From the NCBI RefSeq assembly GCF_963676485.1, contig NZ_OY781114.1:3302501-3366500 (forward strand): a DNA stretch of 64,000 nt, in the 5' to 3' direction. Numbering within the stretch: position 1 is the first letter of the stretch; every line of letters begins with the position of its first letter. Of the stretch, positions 34,923 through 43,128 are shown piece by piece. The translations under genes and the position numbers were made by a program. Below the pieces are notes generated by a model, which was not told the origin of the DNA, did not search any database, and was given only the letters and a program-made list of their open reading frames with translations. The stretch is from an uncultured Cohaesibacter sp. (GTDB taxonomy: Bacteria; Pseudomonadota; Alphaproteobacteria; Rhizobiales; Cohaesibacteraceae).

Positions 34923-34987
34923 GAAACGGACGGTCTGACGAACCCGCTCAGATCTTTTTTTCTATTTGCGGTTTCATGGAGAGTGTC

Positions 34988-35734
34988 ATGCCGTTCGAAG
35001 CACAGACGAATTGCCCCTGCGAGGAGAAGCCTTCCCCCAATTTCGGTGAGCGTAAAGATGGACGCAAGGTTGATATGCTGTTGCTCCATTATACGGGCAT
35101 GAAAGATGATGCTCAGGCGCTGGACTTGCTCTGCAATCCTGAAAGCAAAGTCTCTGCTCATTATTTCCTGCATCGGGATGGTTCGATTGTTCAACTGGTT
35201 GATGAAACCAAGCGCGCTTGGCATGCTGGGGATGCCTATTGGAAGGGTGACACAGACATAAATAGCTGTTCGATCGGTATTGAAATTGCCAATGCGGGGG
35301 ATGAAGCCTTTGGCGAGAAGCAGCTCGATATCCTGCATATGCTTTGCATGGATATTATCGCACGCAACGAGATTCCGAACTATCGTGTATTGGGCCATTC
35401 AGATGTGTCGCCGGGGCGCAAGGTTGATCCGGGCATTCAATTCCCATGGAAACAGTTGGCGGCTGCCGGCGCAGGTCACTGGGCTGATCCTGACGTGACA
35501 GGCGGCGGGCGGTTTTTCCAGTTGGGCGATGAGGGGCAACCCATTCAGGCGCTGCAATCAATGCTGGCCATTTATGGCTACAATGCGCCGATTACCGGTG
35601 TGTTTGATGAACAGACCGAGAAAGTCGTGCGCGCCTTCCAACTGCATTTCCGACCTGAGCTGGTCGATGGAGTGGCCGATGCCACCACCATCTCCACGCT
35701 TTACAAGCTGAATGCCGGTCTGCCGCAGCTCTAG
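34988..35734 (+). CDS. N-acetylmuramoyl-L-alanine amidase, AmpD/AmiD type with peptidoglycan-binding domain
   Basis: Cleaves the amide between muramic acid and the peptide stem. The zinc amidase_2 domain (about 25–160) contains LLLHYTGM with the first zinc histidine, AWHAGDAYWKG, NSCSIGIEIANAG and the last ligands in GHSDVSPGRKVDPG. Residues about 178–245 form a PG_binding_1 module (GDEGQPIQALQSML, GVFDEQTEKVVRAFQ). No signal peptide is visible, so it is probably a cytoplasmic recycling enzyme like AmpD, although the extra binding domain resembles AmiD. I start at 34988 after GGAG; the in-frame ATG at 34976 has no ribosome binding site. Confidence 0.92.
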   Translation: MPFEAQTNCPCEEKPSPNFGERKDGRKVDMLLLHYTGMKDDAQALDLLCNPESKVSAHYFLHRDGSIVQLVDETKRAWHAGDAYWKGDTDINSCSIGIEIANAGDEAFGEKQLDILHMLCMDIIARNEIPNYRVLGHSDVSPGRKVDPGIQFPWKQLAAAGAGHWADPDVTGGGRFFQLGDEGQPIQALQSMLAIYGYNAPITGVFDEQTEKVVRAFQLHFRPELVDGVADATTISTLYKLNAGLPQL

Positions 35735-35770
35735 AGCGCTTCGATTGACGGTGTTTTTGCTTTTGTATCA

Positions 35771-35801
35771 AGGCGCGAGCAGTGTACTCGCGCCTCTTTT
35801 T
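35771..35801. terminator. terminator between the amidase and the glyoxalase-like gene
   Basis: AGGCGCGAG (35771–35779) pairs perfectly with CTCGCGCCT (35787–35795), 7-base loop, followed by five T. It lies between convergent genes. Confidence 0.85.
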
Positions 35802-35818
35802 ATGCCCTTATCGCAGTC

Positions 35819-36247
35819 TCATATATCGAGGATCATATGCGGGCGACCATCGGAAGTTTTCTCTCTGGTCGTACCATCTGGCCCGATCACCTGCGAGGTG
35901 CGGCTGCGATAGTTGCTCATGCCTTCAAAGGTGATGACATCGACCGGCTGGTCAAACTGGACAGTCAGACGATACCAGCCATCTGAAAGCTTCTTGACCG
36001 CGATGATCTCTGCGTCGAATGCTTGAGAGAGATAGAGCCCTGAGACCCTGTCTCCCTGTTGCCATGCCCGGACAGGACGGTTGCCAAAGCCGGCAAACAT
36101 CGTGTTCCAGTCTCTGAAGCCATGTTGCTGGGCTATCAGTTCCAGCGACTTGCTGTGCGAGATATCGAGCCCGTCTTCCTTCAATTTGTTGCGCAACAGC
36201 TTGGCCTGCTTTTTGGCTTCTTCTGCTGTGGTGGGACTGTTGCTCAT
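35819..36247 (-). CDS. glyoxalase-superfamily related small protein
   Basis: 142 residues. The N-terminal helix pair AKLLRNKLKEDGLDISHSKS then LELIAQQHGFRDWNTM is a conserved module annotated as a glyoxalase-related (Glyoxalase_8-like) domain in many alphaproteobacteria; the C-terminal half (RVSGLYLSQAFDAEIIAVKK) looks like a small beta-barrel. The function is unknown. AGGGAGA gives a good ribosome binding site, and its ATG overlaps the MATE stop codon (ATGA), so the two are translationally coupled. Confidence 0.78.
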   Translation of the reverse strand: MSNSPTTAEEAKKQAKLLRNKLKEDGLDISHSKSLELIAQQHGFRDWNTMFAGFGNRPVRAWQQGDRVSGLYLSQAFDAEIIAVKKLSDGWYRLTVQFDQPVDVITFEGMSNYRSRTSQVIGPDGTTREKTSDGRPHMILDI

Positions 36248-37653
36248 TTCTTTATCTCCCTTGGGGCGGTGAAGAGGCCCCATCTGCGTTTTGTCTGTTG
36301 GGCTGTATGCATGAGTACAAGCGCTGTTGTGCCAAGCAGCAGCAATTCCGCTATTGGATTGGCGAGCCAGATACCCCTTTCCCCCAACAGGAGCGGTAGG
36401 GTGAAGAGCAGTGGCAGCATGAAGATATAGGCCTTCGTCAGGCTGAGCACGGCTGCGCGTTTGGCATCGCCAATTGCCTGAAAATAGGCCGCGATGATGA
36501 GGGTTGGCCCCGCTGCAATGAGCATCAGGGTCATCATCGGCATGATCCGGCCGACCTCGGCAATCACGGCCGCTTCATGGACGAAAAGACCGCCGATGGC
36601 TTCTGGTGCGAACAGGAACAGCAGTTCGGCGATAACGCAATAGAAAAGCGCCAATGACAGCGCAATCCGCAGGCTCGCGTCTGACCTGTGCCATTTTTCC
36701 GCACCATAATTGTTGCCCGTGATGGATTGCATCGCAAAGGACAGACCAAGCAGGGGCAAGAAATAGAAGGTCATGATGCGCGTTGTGATTCCAAAGGCCG
36801 AAATCGTGGCTGCATAATGGGGGCTCGCCATCCATTGGGTTGCCATGATTGTGGCCGTCGAAACGATCGACATGCCGATAAAGCTGAGGCTTTGCGGCGC
36901 ACCGAGGGTCAATATGGCCTTCCAGTCGCTCAAGGGCGAATGCCTGAGAATGTCAACCGAAGTGAGCGTGTTGGATCCCCAATGGCGATAAACCAGAACG
37001 ATGACAAGGGCCACCCCTTGCGCGGCAGCGGTGCCATAGGCCGAGCCTGCAACACCCATGCCCCATTGTGCGATCAGGACATAGTTGAACAGGATGTTGG
37101 CCAGTGTCACGAACAGGCTCATGGCGGCCATGAGCGGAGCATGGCCTTCATTGCGCAAGGCGTCGCCATGCAGCGACAGAATGAAGACAATGGGGGTGGC
37201 CAGAATGGAGATGCGCAGATAGACGTGTCCCATTTGAGCCAATGCGTCATTGCCACTTGCCATGAGCATTGTGATCATATGGCCAAACAGCACGAATGCA
37301 CCGATCAGCAAGAGGCTGATCAGAAGGGCGAGTCCGTGAGAGCCCGAAAAGAGCTGTCTGGCCCTCAGCGTGTTATTGGCGCCCAGATATCGGGCCAGCA
37401 GCGACGACATGCCGCTTGAAACCAGCGTGGAGAGCGCAACGGTGAGCATATAGATGGGAAACATCAGCGTGACGGCTGCAAGGGCATCTGCACCGACATA
37501 GACGCCAAGATATATGGCATCCACGACAGCCAGAAGGCCGTTCATGCTCATCACGAAGATAACGGGTAGGGCATTCTTTGCAAAAAGCGCGGCAAGAGAG
37601 CCTTGGGTAAAGGAATTGCGCGCAGATGATTTGCTTGAGGTGTCTGATGACAT
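36244..37653 (-). CDS. MATE family efflux transporter
   Basis: Inner-membrane multidrug/toxin exporter driven by Na+ or H+. The 469 residues have about 12 hydrophobic segments and the MATE pattern: LPVIFVMSMNGLLAVVDAIY in helix 1, VALSTLVSSGMSSLLARYLG, and the repeat in the second half (APQSLSFIGMSIVSTATIMA). I start at 37653 (MSSDTSSK) because AGGAGG precedes it; the frame is open to 37722. The last bases overlap the start of the glyoxalase-like gene. Substrate unknown. Confidence 0.92.
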   Translation of the reverse strand: MSSDTSSKSSARNSFTQGSLAALFAKNALPVIFVMSMNGLLAVVDAIYLGVYVGADALAAVTLMFPIYMLTVALSTLVSSGMSSLLARYLGANNTLRARQLFSGSHGLALLISLLLIGAFVLFGHMITMLMASGNDALAQMGHVYLRISILATPIVFILSLHGDALRNEGHAPLMAAMSLFVTLANILFNYVLIAQWGMGVAGSAYGTAAAQGVALVIVLVYRHWGSNTLTSVDILRHSPLSDWKAILTLGAPQSLSFIGMSIVSTATIMATQWMASPHYAATISAFGITTRIMTFYFLPLLGLSFAMQSITGNNYGAEKWHRSDASLRIALSLALFYCVIAELLFLFAPEAIGGLFVHEAAVIAEVGRIMPMMTLMLIAAGPTLIIAAYFQAIGDAKRAAVLSLTKAYIFMLPLLFTLPLLLGERGIWLANPIAELLLLGTTALVLMHTAQQTKRRWGLFTAPREIKK

Positions 37654-37973
37654 CTCAGCCTCCTGTAGAACGCATTTCTTAACTTTGGACGGGGCTCGCA
37701 TTGCCACCCGCATGAAATGCATGTGGGGCTGAAACTATCAGAATTTGATAACAGAACTTCACCATGGCCCTAAGGCCTGCGAGCGGCCGGTGTCTGCAAC
37801 CGAGCTGCTCATATAGTCGCATCCCTCGTGGCTGTCAAGGCGCATTTGTTGCTCTGAGCCCATTTGGTCGCGAAGATCTATATGCCTAGACCAAGGTGAG
37901 AGCGCTCGGCGCCTAAGGCTCTCCTGCCTAGGATTCGTTAAGGCAGGGCACGGAAATCTTTTGCGGAAATAGT

Positions 37974-38022
37974 AAACCCGGGCCCCTTTTGCCCGCAAAA
38001 TGCAGGGGTGAGGCCCGGGTTT
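37974..38022 (-). terminator. GC-rich hairpin after the flavin-binding protein gene
   Basis: AAACCCGGGCC (37974–37984) pairs perfectly with GGCCCGGGTTT (38012–38022), with further CCCC/GGGG pairing possible inside. It ends 73 bases past the stop of the minus-strand gene, so it is a likely terminator, although the T-tract is short. The remainder of 37654–38095 holds no supported gene. Confidence 0.6.
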
Positions 38023-38095
38023 GATTGTATCGACAGTGCGGTCTTTAGGCGGATTGCTTAGCGCAGGTCCATGGCCTCACGGGCATTTACTTCGT

Positions 38096-38764
38096 TTAGC
38101 GGCGGCTGGTCAGCTTACGGATGCTTTCGGCGACGGGAATGCCCTCCTTGAGCCGTGCATCATCAATTGCGGGGCCGTAGCTGGTGCTGATGGGGACAAT
38201 GCCCGCCCATAGATCAAGATCATAATCCTCTTCATCATCGATGGGCATACCGCCACGGATCTTGGAGGCTGCTTCTTCAATCGTGACTGCGATTACGGTT
38301 GTGGCGTTGATTTCTTTCTGCGTTGTTTCCCTTGTCTCATCCCAGCGCCCCGGAGCCAGATGGTCGGTGATGGCGACCAGAGCGTCGTATTTTTCCTTTT
38401 CGTCTTCTATCAGACGGGCGGTGCCGTGGATGTTGGCCGAGCGGAAATTCATGGTGTGATGAAAGGCAGAGCGCCCCAATACGAGGCCATCCACCAATGT
38501 CACGTTGAGGCAGACGGGGAGGCCTTCCTTGAGCTTTTTGAGCATTCGGGCGGCTTTTGCTCCGTGGATATAGATCTGGTCGCCAATGCGGCCATAGGCC
38601 ATGGGCAGAACGATGGGCTTGTCATCCAGCACGAAGCCAACCTCGGCTATAAGGCCTTCGTCCAGAATAGCAAACAGGGTGTCTCGGTCATAATTGGCGC
38701 GTTTGGCTACCCGGATCTTGTTGGTCGGGGTAACGGGAAAGCTGTTTTGCGATGATTGGGTCAT
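38096..38764 (-). CDS. pyridoxamine 5'-phosphate oxidase-like flavin-binding protein
   Basis: 222-residue member of the FMN-binding split-barrel group (Pyridox_ox_2 type). Visible features are RANYDRDTLFAILDEGLIAE near the start, VLPMAYGRIGDQIYIHGAKA for the flavin phosphate, and the FHHTMNFRSANIHG strand pair. The members act on flavins, heme or vitamin B6 forms and are often divergent from a MocR regulator, as here. I start at 38764 (MTQSSQNS); the ribosome binding site is weak and the frame is open to 38821. Confidence 0.85.
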   Translation of the reverse strand: MTQSSQNSFPVTPTNKIRVAKRANYDRDTLFAILDEGLIAEVGFVLDDKPIVLPMAYGRIGDQIYIHGAKAARMLKKLKEGLPVCLNVTLVDGLVLGRSAFHHTMNFRSANIHGTARLIEDEKEKYDALVAITDHLAPGRWDETRETTQKEINATTVIAVTIEEAASKIRGGMPIDDEEDYDLDLWAGIVPISTSYGPAIDDARLKEGIPVAESIRKLTSRR

Positions 38765-38873
38765 TGGTCTGTCTTTTGTTTCGTAGGGCTTCTGGTCTAT
38801 CGGGCCGGTTTGCGCCTTCAATAGGGATGCAAAGAGGAGAGGCGCATGGAATGGCTTGATTGGAATGTAGTTT

Positions 38874-38893
38874 TGGCTCTAAATAAAGAGCCA
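38874..38893. promoter_or_regulatory. inverted repeat operator between the divergent pair
   Basis: TGGCTCT (38874–38880) and AGAGCCA (38887–38893) flank six A/T bases. The site ends 25 bases before the MocR-type gene and lies 110 bases from the start of its divergent neighbour, the expected place for a MocR binding site controlling both. Confidence 0.6.
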
Positions 38894-38918
38894 TAGTGCT
38901 AAATTTCAGAGGGCCAAA

Positions 38919-40406
38919 ATGCTGGCAGGACAAATAAAGCTGGACCGGAGCGATACGGAAGGGGTGGCGCGTCAGCTCTTCTTGCGCATCCGGCAATTGA
39001 TTGAGCAAGGGCGATTGAAGCCTGGAACGCGCCTTCCGGCATCCCGCAAGCTGGCCTCTGATTTGTCGGTTGGCCGAAACACTGTGCTGTTTGCTTATGA
39101 GCAATTGGGGCTTGAGGGCTATCTGGAAGCGGATGGACGGCGCGGCACGCGCGTAAGTGAAGCATCACGCGGCTTTGATGGCGTAGAATTTGAGGCGGGG
39201 AACAAGGCCGCGCCAATTCCGCCAGCTAAATTATCTCAAGGTGCAGCGCGGATGATGACGGTTCCCCGACGTGACAAGCCGGGGTCTCTTGTCTTTCTGA
39301 CTGGTATGCCGGACGTGACGGATTTTCCGCATGATGTTTGGGGGCGTCTGCTGCGGCGTGCGGCGCGGCAGGTTGCTTTGCATGAAGAGTTGCTGGGCTA
39401 TGCGCATTATTCCGGTCTTCCTGCGCTCAAAGAAGCAATCATCGAGCATGCGTCGGTGGCGCGCGGCGTTGTGGCAGATGCGGAGCAGGTCATGATCCTG
39501 TCCTCGGCGCAGGCCGCACAGGATCTGGTGGCTCGCCTGCTACTGGATGTCGGGGATGTAGCGCTGCATGAAGAGCCCGGCTATGCAGGCATGACGGCAG
39601 CTTTGCGGGCAGCCGGCGCGCAGTGTTTCCCCATTCGCATTGATGATGAGGCCCCCTATCAGGCGCTGGAGAAAGCGGCTGACATTGCTGCGTCGCCCCG
39701 CCTTATCTACAGTTCCCCCTCGCATCAATTCCCGACTGGTCGGGTGATGGCACTTGAAGAGCGGCTTGCTCTTTTGCGCTATGCTCAGAGGGAAGATTGT
39801 TTCATCCTTGAGGATGATTATGATAGCGAATTTCATTTCTCAGGAGCGCCGATTTCCAGTTTGCAAGGTCTGGATCGCCGTGGTGTCGTTATCTATATGG
39901 GCACCTTTTCCAAGGCGCTCAATCCCGGTCTTCGGGTTGCCTATCTCATTGTTCCCAAAAGACTTGTCGATCCGGTTCAGCGCTGTTTGCGCAATGTCGG
40001 CGCTGTGCCTTCGGTTGTCGTGCAATGGGCCTTAAGCGACTTTTTGCGCGAGGGCCATGTGCGCAGTCATATTGCGCGTATGACACGGGTTTATAAGGAT
40101 CGGCGTGATCGATTGGTGGATCAATTGCAAGAAAGAGTGGGGGCGTGGTTGCGTCCGGCTCTTCCTGATGGAGGGATACAGCTTCCGGCCTATTTTCATG
40201 GAAAGGCAAAGGAACTGGACGATTGCGCTTTGCTGGATGCCATGTTGGCCAAGGGGATGGAGGGGGCGGCGCTGTCTTCTCTTTATTGGTCCGGCACTTG
40301 CTCGCCAAAAGCAGGGGTGCTTTTGGGCTTTGCGGCCAGCGATGAAGCGGCGATTGACAAAGGGGTTGTTCAATTGAAGCGGCTTCTTTGCCAGATGGCC
40401 CCTTGA
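38919..40406 (+). CDS. MocR/PdxR-type transcriptional regulator (GntR helix-turn-helix plus aminotransferase domain)
   Basis: 495 residues. The N-terminal GntR winged helix (RIRQLIEQGRLKPGTRLPAS, then SVGRNTVLFAYEQL, to about residue 80) is joined to a class I aminotransferase-like domain (about 120–495) that binds pyridoxal phosphate; the expected lysine lies in YMGTFSKALNPGLRVAY. Such proteins sense PLP or a PLP–amino acid adduct and regulate vitamin B6 or amino-acid genes. The divergent flavin protein is related to PNP oxidase, which fits a B6-linked role. The gene ends 32 bases before the RNase P RNA. Confidence 0.93.
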   Translation: MLAGQIKLDRSDTEGVARQLFLRIRQLIEQGRLKPGTRLPASRKLASDLSVGRNTVLFAYEQLGLEGYLEADGRRGTRVSEASRGFDGVEFEAGNKAAPIPPAKLSQGAARMMTVPRRDKPGSLVFLTGMPDVTDFPHDVWGRLLRRAARQVALHEELLGYAHYSGLPALKEAIIEHASVARGVVADAEQVMILSSAQAAQDLVARLLLDVGDVALHEEPGYAGMTAALRAAGAQCFPIRIDDEAPYQALEKAADIAASPRLIYSSPSHQFPTGRVMALEERLALLRYAQREDCFILEDDYDSEFHFSGAPISSLQGLDRRGVVIYMGTFSKALNPGLRVAYLIVPKRLVDPVQRCLRNVGAVPSVVVQWALSDFLREGHVRSHIARMTRVYKDRRDRLVDQLQERVGAWLRPALPDGGIQLPAYFHGKAKELDDCALLDAMLAKGMEGAALSSLYWSGTCSPKAGVLLGFAASDEAAIDKGVVQLKRLLCQMAP

Positions 40407-40438
40407 CCTTGGGGCGTTTAGGGCTTAGTTCCCATCGC

Positions 40439-40825
40439 ACCAGTCGGTCGGGCAGCCGCACCGGTCGCGCGAAAGCAATCCGGTGAGGAAAGTCCGGGCT
40501 CCATGAAAGCACGGTGCCGGGTAACGCCCGGCGGAGGCGACTCCAGGGAAAGTGCCACAGAAAGCAAACCGCCTGACTTCGGTCAGGTAAGGGTGAAAGG
40601 GTGAGGCAAGAGCTCACCGCGCCTTCAGTAATGAAGGTGGCAGGGTAAACCCCACCGGGAGCAAAACCGAATAGGAATGATGCGGGTTTCGGCCCAGCCG
40701 GCTTTCAGGCCAGTCATTCGGGTGGGTTGCTAGAGGCATTCAGCAATGGATGCCGCAGATGAATGGTTGCCGCGCAAGGCTTTAGGCTTTGCCGTACAAA
40801 ACCCGGCTTACAGACCGACTGGTAT
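40439..40825 (+). ncRNA. rnpB: RNase P RNA, bacterial class A
   Basis: Catalytic RNA that trims tRNA 5' leaders. The ends are set by the P1 helix: ACCAGTCGGTC (40439–40449) pairs with GACCGACTGGT (40813–40823). Universally conserved segments are present in order: GAGGAAAGTCCGGGCTCC, ACAGAAAGCAAACCGCC, GGTAAACCCCACCGGGAGCA, AGATGAATGGTTGCC and ACAAAACCCGGCTTA. The length of about 387 is normal for alphaproteobacteria. It lies upstream of mraZ, as in other Rhizobiales. Confidence 0.97.
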
Positions 40826-41024
40826 TTCTCTTCTTTAAAATTTGGCGACAATAAAGCCCTTGCTCATGAATATCTGCATCGCGAACGGTTGGCAGATTGG
40901 ATTTTTGCAATTTTCTACATGTGATTTTGCACGTGTGAGCCGCCGCTATTTGTCATTTTCATCAAAATACTTATCCCGATATTATTTTTGTTGCCTCCGT
41001 TTTTCTGGTTTTTGGCAACCCTTT

Positions 41025-41036
41025 GTTAACGTTAAC
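41025..41036. promoter_or_regulatory. palindrome GTTAACGTTAAC upstream of the dcw cluster
   Basis: A perfect 12-bp palindrome about 40 bases before the MraZ boxes. The GTTAAC halves resemble CtrA half-sites (TTAAC) but the spacing does not match the CtrA consensus. It could be a regulator site for the dcw promoter. Confidence 0.35.
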
Positions 41037-41073
41037 TTTCTTAGACTATATCTCTTAAGAGGTGCATTCTGAA

Positions 41074-41117
41074 TCCATCAGAATCCATTGACGCCCATAA
41101 GATCCCATGGTATCCCA
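41074..41117 (-). promoter_or_regulatory. MraZ operator: five boxes at exact 10-base spacing
   Basis: On the minus strand five units (TGGGA, TGGGA, TGGGC, TGGAT, TGGAT) are each separated by five bases, with box positions at 41113–41117, 41103–41107, 41093–41097, 41083–41087 and 41073–41077. MraZ of E. coli and Mycoplasma binds TGGGN repeats with N5 spacers upstream of its own gene. Two outer boxes are degenerate. The array lies 118 bases before mraZ. Confidence 0.85.
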
Positions 41118-41234
41118 TTAAGGGTGATGCTCAGACCACATCGTTCGTAATGACCTAACCAAGTAAAAATTCGGTCCAACGACTGTGTCAGCGAGCAGAC
41201 AAGCGGCGGTGTAGGCTTTCTGAAGGCAGTGCGT

Positions 41235-41720
41235 ATGGACGATTTCGTGTCCAATTATGTGAATCGGCTGGATTCAAAGGGGCGGGTGTCTATCCCGGCG
41301 CCTTATCGGCAGATTCTTGCCCGAGAAGGCACCGAAGGACTGTTTTGCAGTCCGTCTATGGACCGTGCTGCAGTCGATGCTGGCGGCCATGGTTTGCGCA
41401 AGGCAATTGATGAATATCTCGAGCCCTTTGATGTCTTCACAGAAGAGCGCGAGATACTTGCAACAGCTCTCTTGGGTGAAAGCGAGAGCCTGAAGATCGA
41501 CAAGGATGGACGCGTGGTATTGAGCGAAAAAATCAAGGCGCATACCGGTATCACGGACTCTGTGGTCTTCGTGGGGCATGGCTATAAATTCCAGATTTGG
41601 CAGCCCGAACAATATGAAGCTTTCAAGGTGGAAGCCGCCAAGGAAGCAATCGCGCTTCGCAAATCCCTGAGCGCGCGCCGTCAGGCGCTGCGGCAAGCAG
41701 GGGGAGAGAGCGCAATATGA
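41235..41720 (+). CDS. mraZ: transcriptional regulator MraZ
   Basis: First gene of the dcw cluster; a ring-forming DNA-binding protein that represses its own operon in E. coli. The 161 residues contain two AbrB-like halves: NRLDSKGRVSIPAPYRQIL near the N-terminus and LKIDKDGRVVLSEKIKAH in the middle, each with the conserved D.(K/R)GR pattern. I start at the ATG at 41235, spaced well from GAAGGC; a GTG six bases upstream is possible. Its stop overlaps the rsmH start (ATGA). The five-box operator upstream is its likely target. Confidence 0.96.
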   Translation: MDDFVSNYVNRLDSKGRVSIPAPYRQILAREGTEGLFCSPSMDRAAVDAGGHGLRKAIDEYLEPFDVFTEEREILATALLGESESLKIDKDGRVVLSEKIKAHTGITDSVVFVGHGYKFQIWQPEQYEAFKVEAAKEAIALRKSLSARRQALRQAGGESAI

Positions 41721-42751
41721 CATCTTCCGCACACCTGCATATGGATGGCACGGCTGCACGACATGTGCCGGTTTTGCTCAAGCCCGTAATTGCTGCGCTC
41801 GCGCCTGAAGAGGGCCAATGGGTTCTGGATGGAACCTTCGGGTTTGGTGGCTATTCCGAGGCTATTCTGAAATGCGGGGCCAACGTTCTTGGTGTGGACC
41901 GTGACCCGGAAGCGGCGGAGCGCGCTGCCGTGCTTCAAGAACGCTATGATGAAAAACTGAAATTCGTTGCAGGTTGTTTTGGCGAGCTGGCTGATATCGC
42001 TGAGGAGGCTGGATGTGCGCCGCTAGATGCGGTGGTGCTGGATATTGGCGTGTCTTCCATGCAGCTCGATGAGGCTGAACGCGGCTTTTCCTTTATGAAT
42101 GACGGGCCTCTGGATATGCGGATGTCTCAGAGCGGGCCGACTGCGGCAGATGTCGTGAATGACTATGCAGAGGCTGAGCTGGTGCGGATTTTTCGCGAAC
42201 TTGGCGAGGAAAAGCAGGGACGTCGTATTGCCGCTGCGATTGTGGCGCGTCGCGGCTCTGTTCCCTTTTCGCGTACGCTGGATCTGGCCAATGTGATCGA
42301 ACGGACGGTCGGGCGTAAGCCGCAACAGAAAATTCACCCTGCGACCCGCGTGTTTCAGGCGCTGCGCATTTTTGTGAATGGCGAGCTGGACGAGTTGGTA
42401 GACGGGCTTGTTGCGGCGGAGCGGAGCCTCAAGCCGGGCGGTAAGTTGGTTGTTGTTACCTTCCATTCTCTGGAAGACCGGATCGTGAAGCGCTTTTTTC
42501 AGGAGCGCTCGAAAACCCATGCAGGCGGATCTCGCCATTTGCCCGAGCAGGATTTGGCTGCTCCCAGCTTTGAAATGCTGGTCAAGGGCGGGGTTGGGCC
42601 TGATGACGAAGAACTGGAGCGTAATCCTCGTGCGCGTTCGGCCAAGATGCGGGCCGGAGTGCGGACGGATGCAGCTCCTCATGCGTTGGATGCGAGCGGG
42701 CTTGGATTGCCCCGAATGTTGGCGGAGAGCCGCTCTGGAGGCCTTTCATGA
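41717..42751 (+). CDS. rsmH: 16S rRNA (cytosine-1402-N4)-methyltransferase RsmH (MraW)
   Basis: Methylates N4 of C1402 in the ribosomal P site using SAM. 344 residues with HVPVLLKPVIAAL near the start, the SAM-binding DGTFGFGGYSEAIL, the catalytic-region DIGVSSMQLDEAERGFSF, and IHPATRVFQALRIFVN plus VVTFHSLEDRIVKRFF. Starts inside the mraZ stop codon and ends inside the ftsL start (ATGA at 42748–42751), so it is coupled on both sides. Confidence 0.97.
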   Translation: MTSSAHLHMDGTAARHVPVLLKPVIAALAPEEGQWVLDGTFGFGGYSEAILKCGANVLGVDRDPEAAERAAVLQERYDEKLKFVAGCFGELADIAEEAGCAPLDAVVLDIGVSSMQLDEAERGFSFMNDGPLDMRMSQSGPTAADVVNDYAEAELVRIFRELGEEKQGRRIAAAIVARRGSVPFSRTLDLANVIERTVGRKPQQKIHPATRVFQALRIFVNGELDELVDGLVAAERSLKPGGKLVVVTFHSLEDRIVKRFFQERSKTHAGGSRHLPEQDLAAPSFEMLVKGGVGPDDEELERNPRARSAKMRAGVRTDAAPHALDASGLGLPRMLAESRSGGLS

Positions 42752-43119
42752 GCAGACTCATCAATCTTCTTCTCATTCTTTTTGTTTTGATGGGAGCTTT
42801 TTGGCTCTTTCAGGTGAAACATCAAGCCAAAGAGGAAGGGGGAAAAATCGCCATCTTGAGGGGGCAGATCCAGGAAGAGAAAGACGCTCTCCTTCTGTTG
42901 AAGGCTGAATGGAGCTATCTCAATCGCCCCCAGCGCATCCAGCGGCTGACGAACGAGTTTTCCAATCAATTGGGGCTCAAGGCAATCGAACCCTATCAGA
43001 TCGGTGATATCAACGATGTGCCTGATCGCGCGGGGGATGCAACACTGCCTGGTGCCGTGGTCGATGATCTGGAAGGGCTGCTCGAACATGCTCATCCCGC
43101 TTCGGCGAAAACGGAATAG
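42748..43119 (+). CDS. ftsL: cell division protein FtsL
   Basis: Small bitopic divisome protein of 123 residues that joins FtsB and FtsQ and activates FtsWI. One N-terminal membrane helix (INLLLILFVLMGAFWLF, about 5–21) is followed by a periplasmic coiled coil (residues about 28–58) and a conserved W/L-N-R motif (AEWSYLNRPQRIQRLTNEF). Identification rests on this topology and on position between rsmH and ftsI; the sequence itself is poorly conserved across bacteria. Overlaps rsmH by four bases. Confidence 0.92.
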   Translation: MSRLINLLLILFVLMGAFWLFQVKHQAKEEGGKIAILRGQIQEEKDALLLLKAEWSYLNRPQRIQRLTNEFSNQLGLKAIEPYQIGDINDVPDRAGDATLPGAVVDDLEGLLEHAHPASAKTE

Positions 43120-43128
43120 GGGGCGGTT

